This document shows positions 6,736 to 15,841 of a stretch of DNA of 64,000 bases, one piece after another. The stretch is taken from positions 124,001-188,000 of the forward strand of contig CAVYEW010000001.1 of NCBI GenBank assembly GCA_963767645.1, read 5' to 3'. Below the pieces are notes generated by a model that saw only the letters and a list, made by a program, of their open reading frames with translations, searched no databases and had not been told where the DNA came from. Position numbers and translations under genes: made by a program. Positions within the stretch are counted from its first letter, which is position 1. The number at the start of each line of letters is the position of its first letter. This stretch comes from DATFDN01 sp963767645. Its GTDB lineage: Bacteria > Pseudomonadota > Alphaproteobacteria > Acetobacterales > Acetobacteraceae.

Positions 6736-8880
6736 ATGCCGCCGATTGCGCGACCCGCCCGCAAGAGGCGGGCGAAGCAGACATTCGGCGGAGCTGCAGG
6801 AGACGCTCGAATACCGGACGGCGATCGAGCGACATCCTGCGGGTCATCAGCAGCTCGGCGTTCGACCTCACCAGCGTGCTGTCGGACGGTGGTCACGAGG
6901 GCGAAGGCGCTGTGCCGGGCGGAGATGGCCGTCCTCTTCCGCTACCAGGACGGTGCATATCGTTTCGCGGTCGGTCACGGCAATTCGCCAGCTTATGAAC
7001 GGCTGGAGCAGCGGCAGGCTATCCAGCCTGGCCGAGGGACGCTGGTCGGGCGCGCGGCGCTGGAGCGGCGGACGGTGCAGATCGTCGATGCATGGAACGA
7101 CCCGGACTACGCCAGGAAGGACGACGCGCGGGTCGGCATGGTCCGTTGCATGCTCGGCGTGCCGCTGCTGCGCGAGGGTGTGCCGATCGGCGTCATCGGG
7201 CTGGCGCGCGCCAAGGTGGAACCGTACACCGAACGGCAGATCGAACTCGTCTCGACCTTCGCCGACCAAGCCGTGATCGCCATCGAGAACGTGCGACTGT
7301 TCGAGGAGCTGCAATCGGCACGCGAAGCCGCCGAGCGCGAGCGCGATATCGCCGAGGCCGCGCGGGCAGAGGCGGAGGCGGCCAACCGGGCGAAGTCCAC
7401 CTTCCTTGCCACGATGAGCCATGAAATCCGCACGCCGATGAACGGCGTGCTCGGCATGATGGAGGTGCTGGAACGCTCACCGCTGGAGCCGGCGCAGGCA
7501 CGCAGCGTCGAGGTGATGCGCGAAAGCGCCCAGGCCTTGCTGCGCATCATCGACGACATCCTGGACTTCTCCAAAATCGACGCCGGGCGGATGGACATCG
7601 AGGCGCTACCGTTCAGTCTGAGCGAACTGGTGGCCGGCACGGTCGAGACGATGCTGCCGCAGGCAGGGCAGAAACATCTGGTGTTGTTTGCCGATCCGCC
7701 GAGCGCCGGCCCCGACTGGGTCACCGGCGACCCGATGCGGGTGCGCCAGATCCTGTTCAATCTGGTCGGCAATGCCATCAAGTTCACTGACCATGGCTTC
7801 GTCCGCATCGGCGCGGACAGCCGGGCCGAGACCGACGGCAGCGTACTGGTGAGCTTGACCGTGACCGACAGCGGCATCGGCATGAACGAAGCAACACGGG
7901 GGCGATTGTTCGAGCCATTCACGCAGGCGGACAGCTCGACCACACGGCGTTTCGGCGGCACCGGCCTTGGCCTCTCGATCGTCCGCCGGCTGGCACAGCT
8001 CATGGGGGGCGACGTGGTGGTAGGGAGCACGCCGGGTGGTGGCAGCCGTTTCACGGTGACCCTTAGCCTCGCCCACGCCAGCCCAGTCCGCCGCCCTGCT
8101 GAAACGGAAGGGCGACATCTGGCGACGGCATTGACGCCACGGCCGGGTGCGGCGCGGCTACTGGTGGCCGACGATCATCCGGTCAATCTCGAAGTGATCC
8201 TCCGCCAGCTCGAACTGCTCGGCTTATCGGCCGACGTCGCGGAGGACGGCGCGGCGGCTTTGGCCTCATGGCGGAGTGCCCATCACTCGGTCGTATTGCT
8301 CGACCTGCACATGCCAGTGCTGGACGGGTTCGGCCTGGCCAACGCCATCAGACGCGAGGAGGCGAGACGAGATCTCCCACGCAGCGGGCTGATCGCAGTC
8401 ACCGCGGACGCATTGAAGGGTGAGGATACGCGCTGCATTGCCGCCGGCATGGACGGATTCCTGCCCAAGCCGATTTCCCTGGACGCATTAGCTCGCACGC
8501 TCGGGCGCTGGTTCCCGGACCTTGTCCCGGCCGCGGCGCCGGCCGAGGCGCCAGCGGAGGCACTGTTCGATCCGGAGGCGCTGCGTGGCCTGTTCGGTGC
8601 TGGCACTGCCGGGCTTGCGGCGCTGGTGCAGAGTTTCGCCGACGGCGCCGCGCACGACGTCGCGGTGATGCGCGCTGCGCTGGACACGCAACAATTAGCG
8701 GCCTCCGCACATCGGCTGAAGGGCGCGGCGCGCATGGCCGGCGCCGGGCTTCTGGCGGAACAGGCGGTGCGCGCCGAAGCGGCAGCCAAAGCAGGCGACC
8801 TCACGGCGGCGCGGAGCGCAGCCGCGGGGCTGGATCGGTTGCTGGCCGAGACACTGCGGGCGATGCGCTCAGCCGGCTGA
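6736..8880 (+). CDS. Hybrid sensor histidine kinase (GAF-HisKA-HATPase-REC-Hpt)
   Basis: The open frame codes for 714 residues: GAF domain (about 50-188), coiled coil (190-220), HisKA with phospho-His229 in SHEIRTPMNG, HATPase with NLVGNAIKF (N box), DSGIGM (G1) and GGTGLGLSIV (G2), a receiver domain with Asp523 in LLDLHMPVLDG and Lys578 in LPKP, and an Hpt domain with His659 in AHRLKGAAR. This is a full phosphorelay sensor; no membrane segment, so cytoplasmic. The N-terminus is odd: the expected GAF lead-in AELQETLEYRTAIE and DILRVISSSAFDLTSVL lie in the other two frames between about 6788 and 6893, so three +1 shifts scramble residues 18-50 and then restore the frame. The cognate regulator may be the convergent gene at 8869-9582 (12-bp overlap). 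Confidence 0.88.
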   Translation: MPPIARPARKRRAKQTFGGAAGDARIPDGDRATSCGSSAARRSTSPACCRTVVTRAKALCRAEMAVLFRYQDGAYRFAVGHGNSPAYERLEQRQAIQPGRGTLVGRAALERRTVQIVDAWNDPDYARKDDARVGMVRCMLGVPLLREGVPIGVIGLARAKVEPYTERQIELVSTFADQAVIAIENVRLFEELQSAREAAERERDIAEAARAEAEAANRAKSTFLATMSHEIRTPMNGVLGMMEVLERSPLEPAQARSVEVMRESAQALLRIIDDILDFSKIDAGRMDIEALPFSLSELVAGTVETMLPQAGQKHLVLFADPPSAGPDWVTGDPMRVRQILFNLVGNAIKFTDHGFVRIGADSRAETDGSVLVSLTVTDSGIGMNEATRGRLFEPFTQADSSTTRRFGGTGLGLSIVRRLAQLMGGDVVVGSTPGGGSRFTVTLSLAHASPVRRPAETEGRHLATALTPRPGAARLLVADDHPVNLEVILRQLELLGLSADVAEDGAAALASWRSAHHSVVLLDLHMPVLDGFGLANAIRREEARRDLPRSGLIAVTADALKGEDTRCIAAGMDGFLPKPISLDALARTLGRWFPDLVPAAAPAEAPAEALFDPEALRGLFGAGTAGLAALVQSFADGAAHDVAVMRAALDTQQLAASAHRLKGAARMAGAGLLAEQAVRAEAAAKAGDLTAARSAAAGLDRLLAETLRAMRSAG

Positions 8881-9582
8881 GGGGACGAACATGTATCCGA
8901 CGCCGCGTACGCTGCGGATCACCTCGGGATTGCCCGGATCGCGTTCGAGCTTGCGGCGCAGGCGCATCACGCGGTTATCGATGGCTCGGTCGAACGCCTC
9001 GGCGTCGCGATGTGCGATGGTTTCCAGCAGCCAGTCGCGAGTCAGGGGGCGGTTGGGATTCTCTACGAACAGCCGGAGCAGATCGAACTCGCTGGCCGTG
9101 AGGGCGGACACCGTGCCATCGGCCAGGACCAGAACATGGCGCTCCAAATCCAGCATTGCCCTGCCGACCCGCACCTCGGTCAGCCGTGGCGGTGGCGGCG
9201 CGGCCGGCCCCGCGCGACGCAGCAGCGCCTTCACCCGCGCCACCAGCTCGCGCGGCTCGAACGGCTTGGCGACATAATCGTCGGCGCCGGATTCCAGCCC
9301 GACCACGCGATCGATCGTATCGCCGGCGACCGTGAGCATGATGATGCCGATCCGCGAGGACCGGCTGCGCAGCCAACGCGCCAGCGCGAAGCCGTCTTCC
9401 GCCTCGTTCAGATGCACGTCCAGCAGAGCGAGGTCCGGCATCGCGTGCTGAGCCAGGCGCTTGAGTTCGGCGCCGGAGCCAAGCGTGGTGGGCCGCAGCC
9501 CGTGCTGCGCCAGGCACTCCGCGATGACCTGTCGCTGGAATGCCTCGTCTTCGACCAAAACGATCTTGGCCGAGCCAATCAT
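8869..9582 (-). CDS. OmpR/PhoB-type response regulator
   Basis: A 237-residue regulator. The receiver domain (1-120) has the acidic pair Glu11-Asp12, phospho-Asp55 in LLDVHL, and Lys in AKPFEPREL; the C-terminal winged helix (about 135-234) has LTASEFDLLRLF and the RRKLERDP..IRSVRGVGYMF signature of the OmpR family. It binds DNA and controls transcription when phosphorylated. The 3' end overlaps the hybrid kinase gene by 12 bp (convergent), suggesting they form one signalling pair. It is divergent from the RND efflux genes, which are plausible targets; that is inference. Confidence 0.88.
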   Translation of the reverse strand: MIGSAKIVLVEDEAFQRQVIAECLAQHGLRPTTLGSGAELKRLAQHAMPDLALLDVHLNEAEDGFALARWLRSRSSRIGIIMLTVAGDTIDRVVGLESGADDYVAKPFEPRELVARVKALLRRAGPAAPPPPRLTEVRVGRAMLDLERHVLVLADGTVSALTASEFDLLRLFVENPNRPLTRDWLLETIAHRDAEAFDRAIDNRVMRLRRKLERDPGNPEVIRSVRGVGYMFVPSAG

Positions 9583-9856
9583 GAGGGCGCGCTTCCATGC
9601 TGCCGCTGCCGCGTTGTTTCAGGCTGAGTGCGGCATGTTGTAACCCTTCTCTATCACAACTTTGAACGCATGAGGAATTTTTGTATCATATGATCGGCTA
9701 TTCCGGAGGAGCCCGGCGGGCTGGATGCGAGGTCCGCTCAAAGGCAAGGCCGAAATCCCCGCCGAGACACCACCAGTTGACCGCTTCCCCAAGCGGCCTT
9801 TACGACACGGACTGAACCGGGCGGTTCAGATCCCGCCAGGCGGAGAAACCCTCGCT
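9583..9856. promoter_or_regulatory. Divergent control region between response regulator and efflux genes
   Basis: A 274-bp region separates the start of the response regulator (leftward) from the efflux adaptor (rightward). It is locally AT-rich at 9650-9700 and holds the 10-bp perfect palindrome ATCATATGAT (9685-9694), which could be an operator or part of a -10 region. No direct evidence for the binding protein. Confidence 0.35.
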
Positions 9857-11029
9857 GTGTCACGCCTCCTGCCGGTCAGGCCCCTACTCGCCGCGTTGCT
9901 GCTGATCGCCGCGATCCCCGTCCGCGCGCAGATGCCGGGAGCGGGCGGGCCGCCCCCGGCGGTCGGCGTGGCGCGGGTCGAACCGCACGCGATGACCGAG
10001 TCGCAGGAATTCGTAGGGCGGATACAGGCCCCGCAGCGCGTGGCGCTGGTGGCACGGGTCACGGCGTTCCTCGATCGGCAGGCCTTCACCGAGGGAGCCG
10101 AGGTGAAGCCGGGTGATCTGCTCTATGTGCTGGAGCAGGCGCCGTTCCAGGCCGATCTGGCGGCCAAGCAGGCGAGCATGGCGCAAGCCGCCGCCCAGCT
10201 CGACAACGCCAAGCTCGCCTTCGAGCGGGCGTCGAGCCTGCTGAAGACGCCGGCCGGCCAGCAGGCCGCGGTCGATGCGGCGCGCGCCACCATGCTCTCC
10301 GATGCCGCGCAAGTGCGCGGTGCCGAGGCGCAGGCACGCCAGTCCGCAATCAATCTAGGATACACCGAAATCCGCGCACCGATCGCCGGCAAGATCGGCC
10401 GCAGCGCGGTGACGCCAGGCAATGTCGTCTCGCCCGGATCGGGCACGCTCACCACCTTGGTCAGCCAGGACCCGATGTACGTCGTCTTCCCGGTGCCGGT
10501 ACGCACGGTAGAGACGTTGCAGCATCCGGCCTCGGGGGGCGCCGGCGGCGAGGATGCGTTCCGCATCCGCCTGCGTCTGCCTAACGGGCGGGAGTACGCA
10601 CAGACAGGGCGGCTCGATTTCGTCGACAATACCGTCGCGCAGGGGACGGATACGATCGTGCTGCGCGGCAGCATCCCCAACCCTGCCTCCCAGGGCGGAC
10701 GGGAGTTGGTCGACGGGGAGTTCGTGACGGTCATGCTGGAGGGCGCGCGCCCGGCGGAGGTGCTCGCCATCCCGCGGGCCGCCGTGATGACCGACCAGCA
10801 GGGCGATTACGTGTTCACGCTGGACAAGGACAACCGCGTGCAGCAGGCGCGCGTGACACTCGGACAGGCGACTCCGCTGCTGGCCTCGGTCCGGGGCGGC
10901 CTGACGGCCGGGCAGACGATCGTGGTTGACGGGTTGCAGAAGGTCCGTCCCGGCCAGGTGGTGGCGCCGGCGCCGGTCGCCGACACTGCGCACGCGGCAT
11001 CGACGGCGAAGCCGGGGGACGCCGGATGA
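9857..11029 (+). CDS. RND efflux periplasmic adaptor (membrane fusion) protein
   Basis: Read from GTG at 9857 (GGAG about 12 nt upstream), the protein has 390 residues: a signal peptide (LLPVRPLLAALLLIAAIPVRAQ), lipoyl-like halves (VALVARVTAFLDRQAFTEGAEVKPGDLLYVLE and the later LGYTEIRAPIAGKIG..VTPGNVVS), a helical hairpin between them, then beta-barrel and membrane-proximal domains. The frame is open upstream to 9725 but that stretch lacks signal-peptide character. Such adaptors link an RND pump to an outer-membrane channel. The permease gene follows 28 bp later; no outer-membrane factor gene is nearby. Confidence 0.88.
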   Translation: MSRLLPVRPLLAALLLIAAIPVRAQMPGAGGPPPAVGVARVEPHAMTESQEFVGRIQAPQRVALVARVTAFLDRQAFTEGAEVKPGDLLYVLEQAPFQADLAAKQASMAQAAAQLDNAKLAFERASSLLKTPAGQQAAVDAARATMLSDAAQVRGAEAQARQSAINLGYTEIRAPIAGKIGRSAVTPGNVVSPGSGTLTTLVSQDPMYVVFPVPVRTVETLQHPASGGAGGEDAFRIRLRLPNGREYAQTGRLDFVDNTVAQGTDTIVLRGSIPNPASQGGRELVDGEFVTVMLEGARPAEVLAIPRAAVMTDQQGDYVFTLDKDNRVQQARVTLGQATPLLASVRGGLTAGQTIVVDGLQKVRPGQVVAPAPVADTAHAASTAKPGDAG

Positions 11030-11057
11030 TTTTGGGACTTCATCGGACGGACCCGGC

Positions 11058-14000
11058 ATGATCTCCGCGCTGTTCATCCGCCGGCCGCGGCTGGCGGTGG
11101 TCATTGCCATCGTGGTGGTCCTCGCCGGCGGGATCGCCATGCTGCGCATCCCCGTCGCCCAGCTTCCCGACATCGTGCCGCCGCAGGTCACGGTGAGCAC
11201 GACCTACCCCGGCGCTTCGGCGCAGGTGGTGGAAAGCGCCGTCGCCCAGCCGATCGAAGCGCAGGTCGTGGGCGTGGACAAGATGATCTACATGAAATCC
11301 AACAGCGCCAACGACGGCTCCTACAGTCTTTCGGTGAGCTTCGCGAACGGCACCGACCCGGACGCCGCCGTGGTCGCGGTGAACAACCGCGTGCAGACGG
11401 CGCTGGCGCAGTTGCCGCCGGAGGTGCAGGCCGAGGGCCTGACGGTGCAGAAGAAATCCTCGGCCATCCTGATGTTCCTCGCCTTCTACGGCGACGACCC
11501 GGCGAAGATGGACCCGCTCTTCATCACCAACTACGCGCTCATCAACGTCATCGACGCGCTCTCGCGCACGCCGGGCGTGGGACAGGCGAGCCTTTTTTCG
11601 CGGCTCAATTACTCGATGCGGGTGTGGTTCCGCACCGACCGGCTGGTGGCGCTCGGCCTGTCGCCGTCCGACGTGGTGACGGCGATCAATGCGCAGAACA
11701 TCGTCGCCCCGGTCGGGCGCATCGGCGCGCGCCCGACCGGGGACACGCAGCCGTTCCAGTTCAATATCGAGACCAAGGGCAGGCTGGTCACGCCCGAGGA
11801 GTTCGGCGGCATCGTCATCCGCGCCAACCCGGACGGCTCGGTGCTGCATCTGCGCGACGTGGCCGACGTGGGGCTCGGCGCGCAGAACATGGACAGCGAG
11901 GCGCGGCTGAACGGCCGCCCCGCCGTTCCGGTCGGGATCTATCTGTTGCCGGGCGCCAATGCCGTGAGCACGGCGGCGGCGGTGCGGGCGACGCTCGATC
12001 GCGTCTCCGCCCGCTTCCCGCAAGGGCTGCACGCGGAGGTCATGTACGACAGCACGGTGTTCGTGCAGGACACGATCCACGAGGTGCTCAAGACGCTGGC
12101 CGAGGCGTTCGCGCTGGTGGTGCTGGTAGTGTTCCTGTTCCTAGGCAGCCTGCGCGCGACCATCATCCCGACCGTCGCCGTCCCGGTCAGCCTGATCGGC
12201 ACCTTCGCCGGGCTGCTCGCGCTCGGCTACTCGGTCAACACCGTCTCGCTGCTCGCGATGGTGCTGTCCATCGGCATCGTCGTGGACGACGCGATCGTGG
12301 TGGTGGAGAACGTCGAGCGGGTGATGGAAGAGGAGCCCCTGCTGTCGCCGGCGGCCGCCACCGTGAAGGCAATGCGCCAGATCACCGGCCCGGTCATCGC
12401 CATCTCCCTGGTCCTGTTGTCGGTCTTTGTCCCCGTGGCTTTCATCCCCGGCCTGTCGGGCATATTGTTTCGTCAGTTCGCGGTGACGATGAGCTGCGCG
12501 ATGCTGATCTCGGCGGTGACGGCGCTGACCTTGTCGCCCGCCCTGTGCGCGCTGTTCCTGCGTCCGCGTCAGCGACGCGGGCCGATCGCCCTGCTGATGC
12601 ACGGTATCGACCGGGTGCGCGACGGATATGCGAGCGTAGTGCGGCGGCTGGTGCGCGTCTCGGCGCTGTCGCTGCTGTTGATCGCCTGCTTCGCCGCCGG
12701 CGCGGGATGGCTTGCCGGGCACACCCCGACGGGCTTCCTGCCCGACGAGGACCAGGGCGCCTACTTCATCTCCGCCCAGCTGCCCGATGGCGCCTCTGTC
12801 TCGCGCACGGCCGATGTCGCGGGCCGCGTCGAGCAAATCCTGCACCGCTTCCCAGAGATCCAAGATACGCTGTCCATCATCGGCTTCTCGCTCCTGGATG
12901 GCGCCCAGGAACCGAATGCCGCCCTGCTCGTCGGCCGTCTCAAGCCGTTCGCCGACCGCCTCGCACCCGGCAGTTCGGCGCAAGCGCTAGTGGGCAAGAC
13001 CTTCGGCGCAGTGCAGGCGATCCGCTCGGCGATGGTATTTCCCTTCAACCTGCCGCCGATCATCGGCCTGGGAACCGGGTCGGGCTTCGAATACGTTCTG
13101 GAGGCATTGCAGGGCCAGGACCCGGTACAGAACGGGCAGGTGATGCGCGCGCTGGTGGCCTCGGCAAACCAGGACCCGCGCCTCACGCGCGTCTTCTCCA
13201 CCTACACCGCGACCAATCCGTCGCTGTTCCTTGACCTCGACCGCGACAAGGCGGCCGCGCTGGGCTTGAGCATCAGCGATATCTCCACCGCGCTCCAGGC
13301 CACGCTTGGGGGGATCTACGTCAACAACTTCAACCTGTTCGGGCGGACCTGGCAGGTCAACATGCAGGCCGAGGCGGCCGATCGCAGCGACGTGCCGGCG
13401 ATCTGGCGCATCCATGTGCGCAACAAGCAGGGCGAGATGGTGCCGTTGCGCGCCGTCGCCTCGATGCGCACCGTCACCGGGCCACAGGTCATCACCCGCT
13501 ACAACAATTACCGCGCGATCAGTGTCAACGGCGGCGCGGCTCCCGGCGTCTCCTCGGGCGACGCGTTGGCGGCGATGGTCGCGGTGTCGGACAAGGTGCT
13601 CCCGGCGGGATACAGCTACGAATGGACGGGCACGGCCTATCAGGAAGTGCTCGCGTCGGGGCGCACGGGGATGATCCTGGGGCTGGCCGCGCTGTTCGCC
13701 TATCTGTTCCTGGTCGGGCTGTACGAAAGCTGGGTGATCCCAGTTCCGGTGCTGCTGTCGGTGATCGTCGGCATCGCCGGCGCCTTCGCGGGCATCGCGC
13801 TGGCCGGGCTCTCTGTCGATCTCTACGCCCAGATCGGCATGATCGTGCTGATCGCGCTGGCGGCGAAGAACGCCATCCTCATCGTCGAGTTCGCCAAGGA
13901 GCAGCGCGAGGCGGGGCTTCCCGCGCGCGAGGCTGCGGTGATGGGCGCTCGAATCCGGTTCCGCGCGGTGATGATGACCTCGCTCGCGTTCATCATGGGG

Positions 14001-14186
14001 CTTGTTCCTCTGGTAACGGCGCACGGAGCGGCGATGGCCAGCCGCCGCGACGTGGGCACAGCGGTGTTCGCCGGGATGATCGCCGCGAGCTCGATCGGGA
14101 TCTTCCTGATTCCGATGCTGTACGTGGTGTTCCAGAATACTCGGGAGCGCGCACGGGCATTGTTCGGGCGGCGAGGCGCCGCGTGA
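11058..14186 (+). CDS. RND multidrug efflux permease (HAE1 family)
   Basis: From ATG 11058 (MISALFIRRPRLAVVI) the protein has 1042 residues, the normal size of AcrB/MexF-type pumps. Seen: N-terminal helix, QLPDIVPPQVTVSTTYPGAS, the TM4 proton-relay motif GIVVDDAIVVVENVERVM, the second porter half with GFLPDEDQG, and the C-terminal half with AKNAILIVEFAKEQREAG. It is a trimeric inner-membrane proton/drug antiporter working with the adaptor encoded just upstream. A longer frame from 10926 overlaps the adaptor and is not the start. Substrates cannot be read from sequence; organic solvents, antibiotics or secreted metabolites are all possible. Confidence 0.93.
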   Translation: MISALFIRRPRLAVVIAIVVVLAGGIAMLRIPVAQLPDIVPPQVTVSTTYPGASAQVVESAVAQPIEAQVVGVDKMIYMKSNSANDGSYSLSVSFANGTDPDAAVVAVNNRVQTALAQLPPEVQAEGLTVQKKSSAILMFLAFYGDDPAKMDPLFITNYALINVIDALSRTPGVGQASLFSRLNYSMRVWFRTDRLVALGLSPSDVVTAINAQNIVAPVGRIGARPTGDTQPFQFNIETKGRLVTPEEFGGIVIRANPDGSVLHLRDVADVGLGAQNMDSEARLNGRPAVPVGIYLLPGANAVSTAAAVRATLDRVSARFPQGLHAEVMYDSTVFVQDTIHEVLKTLAEAFALVVLVVFLFLGSLRATIIPTVAVPVSLIGTFAGLLALGYSVNTVSLLAMVLSIGIVVDDAIVVVENVERVMEEEPLLSPAAATVKAMRQITGPVIAISLVLLSVFVPVAFIPGLSGILFRQFAVTMSCAMLISAVTALTLSPALCALFLRPRQRRGPIALLMHGIDRVRDGYASVVRRLVRVSALSLLLIACFAAGAGWLAGHTPTGFLPDEDQGAYFISAQLPDGASVSRTADVAGRVEQILHRFPEIQDTLSIIGFSLLDGAQEPNAALLVGRLKPFADRLAPGSSAQALVGKTFGAVQAIRSAMVFPFNLPPIIGLGTGSGFEYVLEALQGQDPVQNGQVMRALVASANQDPRLTRVFSTYTATNPSLFLDLDRDKAAALGLSISDISTALQATLGGIYVNNFNLFGRTWQVNMQAEAADRSDVPAIWRIHVRNKQGEMVPLRAVASMRTVTGPQVITRYNNYRAISVNGGAAPGVSSGDALAAMVAVSDKVLPAGYSYEWTGTAYQEVLASGRTGMILGLAALFAYLFLVGLYESWVIPVPVLLSVIVGIAGAFAGIALAGLSVDLYAQIGMIVLIALAAKNAILIVEFAKEQREAGLPAREAAVMGARIRFRAVMMTSLAFIMGLVPLVTAHGAAMASRRDVGTAVFAGMIAASSIGIFLIPMLYVVFQNTRERARALFGRRGAA

Positions 14187-14314
14187 GCCGGTGCAGCCGC
14201 TCCACATGGAGACTCGGAACGAAACTATACCGCACGGAACCGGCCGCGCCCCTGATATGCTAAAGCTCAACGCGAGGCGCCGCCGCCCTCGCGCCTTGAA
14301 GGAGGCAAGCGATC

Positions 14315-14530
14315 ATGGGCGAGGGTTTCGAAAGCCACTGGGATGCAGATTGGTTCCGCAACAAGGCCACCCAATGTCGGCAACTGGCATCCTGCGTCCC
14401 GGACCCTGGCATTCGGGCGACCCTGGAGGAGATGGCTGCCGATTTCGACGCGCAAGGCGATGTTGCGGCCGACGCTGCGAAGTCGGTCCCGAGACGCAGG
14501 GACGAGGCGGAGCAGAACACCCAGGCGTGA
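14315..14530 (+). CDS. Small conserved hypothetical protein (71 aa)
   Basis: ATG 14315 is preceded by GAAGGAGGCAAGCGATC, a strong ribosome site. The protein is acidic and helical; DADWFRNKATQCRQLASCVPD and RATLEEMAADFDAQGD resemble a short protein family with a WFRxKAxxCRxLA core that is widespread in alphaproteobacteria and has no known function. No signal peptide or membrane segment. It lies between the RND permease and a binding-protein gene, with no evident link to either. Confidence 0.7.
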   Translation: MGEGFESHWDADWFRNKATQCRQLASCVPDPGIRATLEEMAADFDAQGDVAADAAKSVPRRRDEAEQNTQA

Positions 14531-14605
14531 CTCGGTCGGTGCTGCCGCTTGTCGCGTCAGCGACAGAGGAGAAAGCCGGCCGGCATTGCGCGAAGGAGGC
14601 AACGC

Positions 14606-15841
14606 ATGTCCCACCTCACCCGCCGCGGCATCATGCAAGGCGCCGGTCTCGCCGCCGCGGCCGTTACCCTTCCCGTAGCGGCGCGCGCGCAGAAAAAGTC
14701 GCTGAAGATCGGCATCCTGACCGACATGTCCGGCCCCTATGCGGAGGCGACCGGGCCGGGCGACGTGATCGCGTCGCATCTGGCGATCGAGGACTTCGCG
14801 AAGCAGCATCCGGATATCGGCGTCGAACTGGTATCCGCCGACATGCTGCTGAAGCCGGCGGTCGGTGCTGGCATCGCGCGCTCCTGGTACGATCAGCAGG
14901 GCGTGGATGCGGTCTTCGACATCCCGCAATCGGCGGTTGCCCTGGCGGTTGGCTCCATCGCGAAGGAAAAGGATAAGCTGGTGATCTTCACCAGTGCCGG
15001 TGTCGCCGATCTCAGCGGGAAATCCTGCACCCCAAACCAGATCCACTGGACTTTCGATCTCTGGGCCAACGCGAACGGAACCGTGCGAGGATTGATGGCC
15101 CAGGGCGCGGATACCTGGTACTTCATCCTTCCCGACTACATATCCGGTCACGCCATGGTGGACGATTCCGTGGCCGCGCTGAAGAAGCTGGGCGGACGGG
15201 AACTGGGCCAGACGTCCTACCCATTTCCGGGGACCACCGATTTCTCGGCACAATTGCTGAAGGCGAAATCCAGCGGCGCGAAGGTGATCTGCCTCGCCAA
15301 TGCCGGCGACGATACCGCGAACTGCATCAAGCAGGCCAACGAGTTCGGCATCCCGCAATCGGGCGTGAAGCTCGCGGGCCTGGTGATGCAGGACTACATC
15401 GTGAAGTCGGTCGGACTCAATCTCGCGCAAGGCCTGGTCTGCACGATGCCGTGGGTGTGGAACATGAACGACGCCGCCCGCGCCTTCGCGGACCGCTTCC
15501 AGCCGCACTATCACGGCATGAAGCCGAACTTCTATCACGCCGGCATCTACTCAGCGGTGACGCACTATTTGAAGGCTGCCGCGATGTTGGGAGTGGACAA
15601 GGCCAAGGCGAGCGGCCGGGCGGTCGCCGACCAGATGAAGGCGTTCCCGGTGGACGACCCGTACTACCAGGGCACCATTCGCGCCGACGGCAAGTTCGTC
15701 CACAACATGTATGTGTGGCGCACCAAGACCCTGGAGGAGTCAAAGGGGCCGTGGGACTTCTTCAAGCGGCTGGACACCATCCCGCCCGACCGCGCCTTCA
15801 AGCCGCTGGCCGAGAGCGGCTGTCCCCTGGTCAAGTCCTGA
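14606..15841 (+). CDS. ABC-transporter periplasmic substrate-binding protein (branched-chain amino acid type)
   Basis: A 411-residue protein starting at ATG 14606 behind AAGGAGGCAACGC. The leader has a twin-arginine-like LTRRGIMQGAGLAAAAVTLP and ends in ARAQ, suggesting Tat export. The mature part starts KSLKIGILTDMSGPYAEATGPG, typical of the LivJ-like periplasmic-binding protein 6 family, two lobes spanning the remaining residues. It captures a small ligand for an ABC importer. No permease or ATPase genes lie next to it, so it is an orphan; ligand unknown. The 3' end overlaps the convergent glycosyltransferase by 11 bp. Confidence 0.87.
   Translation: MSHLTRRGIMQGAGLAAAAVTLPVAARAQKKSLKIGILTDMSGPYAEATGPGDVIASHLAIEDFAKQHPDIGVELVSADMLLKPAVGAGIARSWYDQQGVDAVFDIPQSAVALAVGSIAKEKDKLVIFTSAGVADLSGKSCTPNQIHWTFDLWANANGTVRGLMAQGADTWYFILPDYISGHAMVDDSVAALKKLGGRELGQTSYPFPGTTDFSAQLLKAKSSGAKVICLANAGDDTANCIKQANEFGIPQSGVKLAGLVMQDYIVKSVGLNLAQGLVCTMPWVWNMNDAARAFADRFQPHYHGMKPNFYHAGIYSAVTHYLKAAAMLGVDKAKASGRAVADQMKAFPVDDPYYQGTIRADGKFVHNMYVWRTKTLEESKGPWDFFKRLDTIPPDRAFKPLAESGCPLVKS

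Noticed and set aside
9685..9694. ATCATATGAT as a proven operator of the response regulator
   Set aside because: A 10-bp palindrome can occur by chance in AT-rich promoter DNA; listed only as part of the control region.
10926..11057. A longer N-terminus for the RND permease
   Set aside because: The extra 44 residues overlap the adaptor gene in another frame and are Arg-rich; the family N-terminus MISALFIRRPRLAVVIA begins at 11058.
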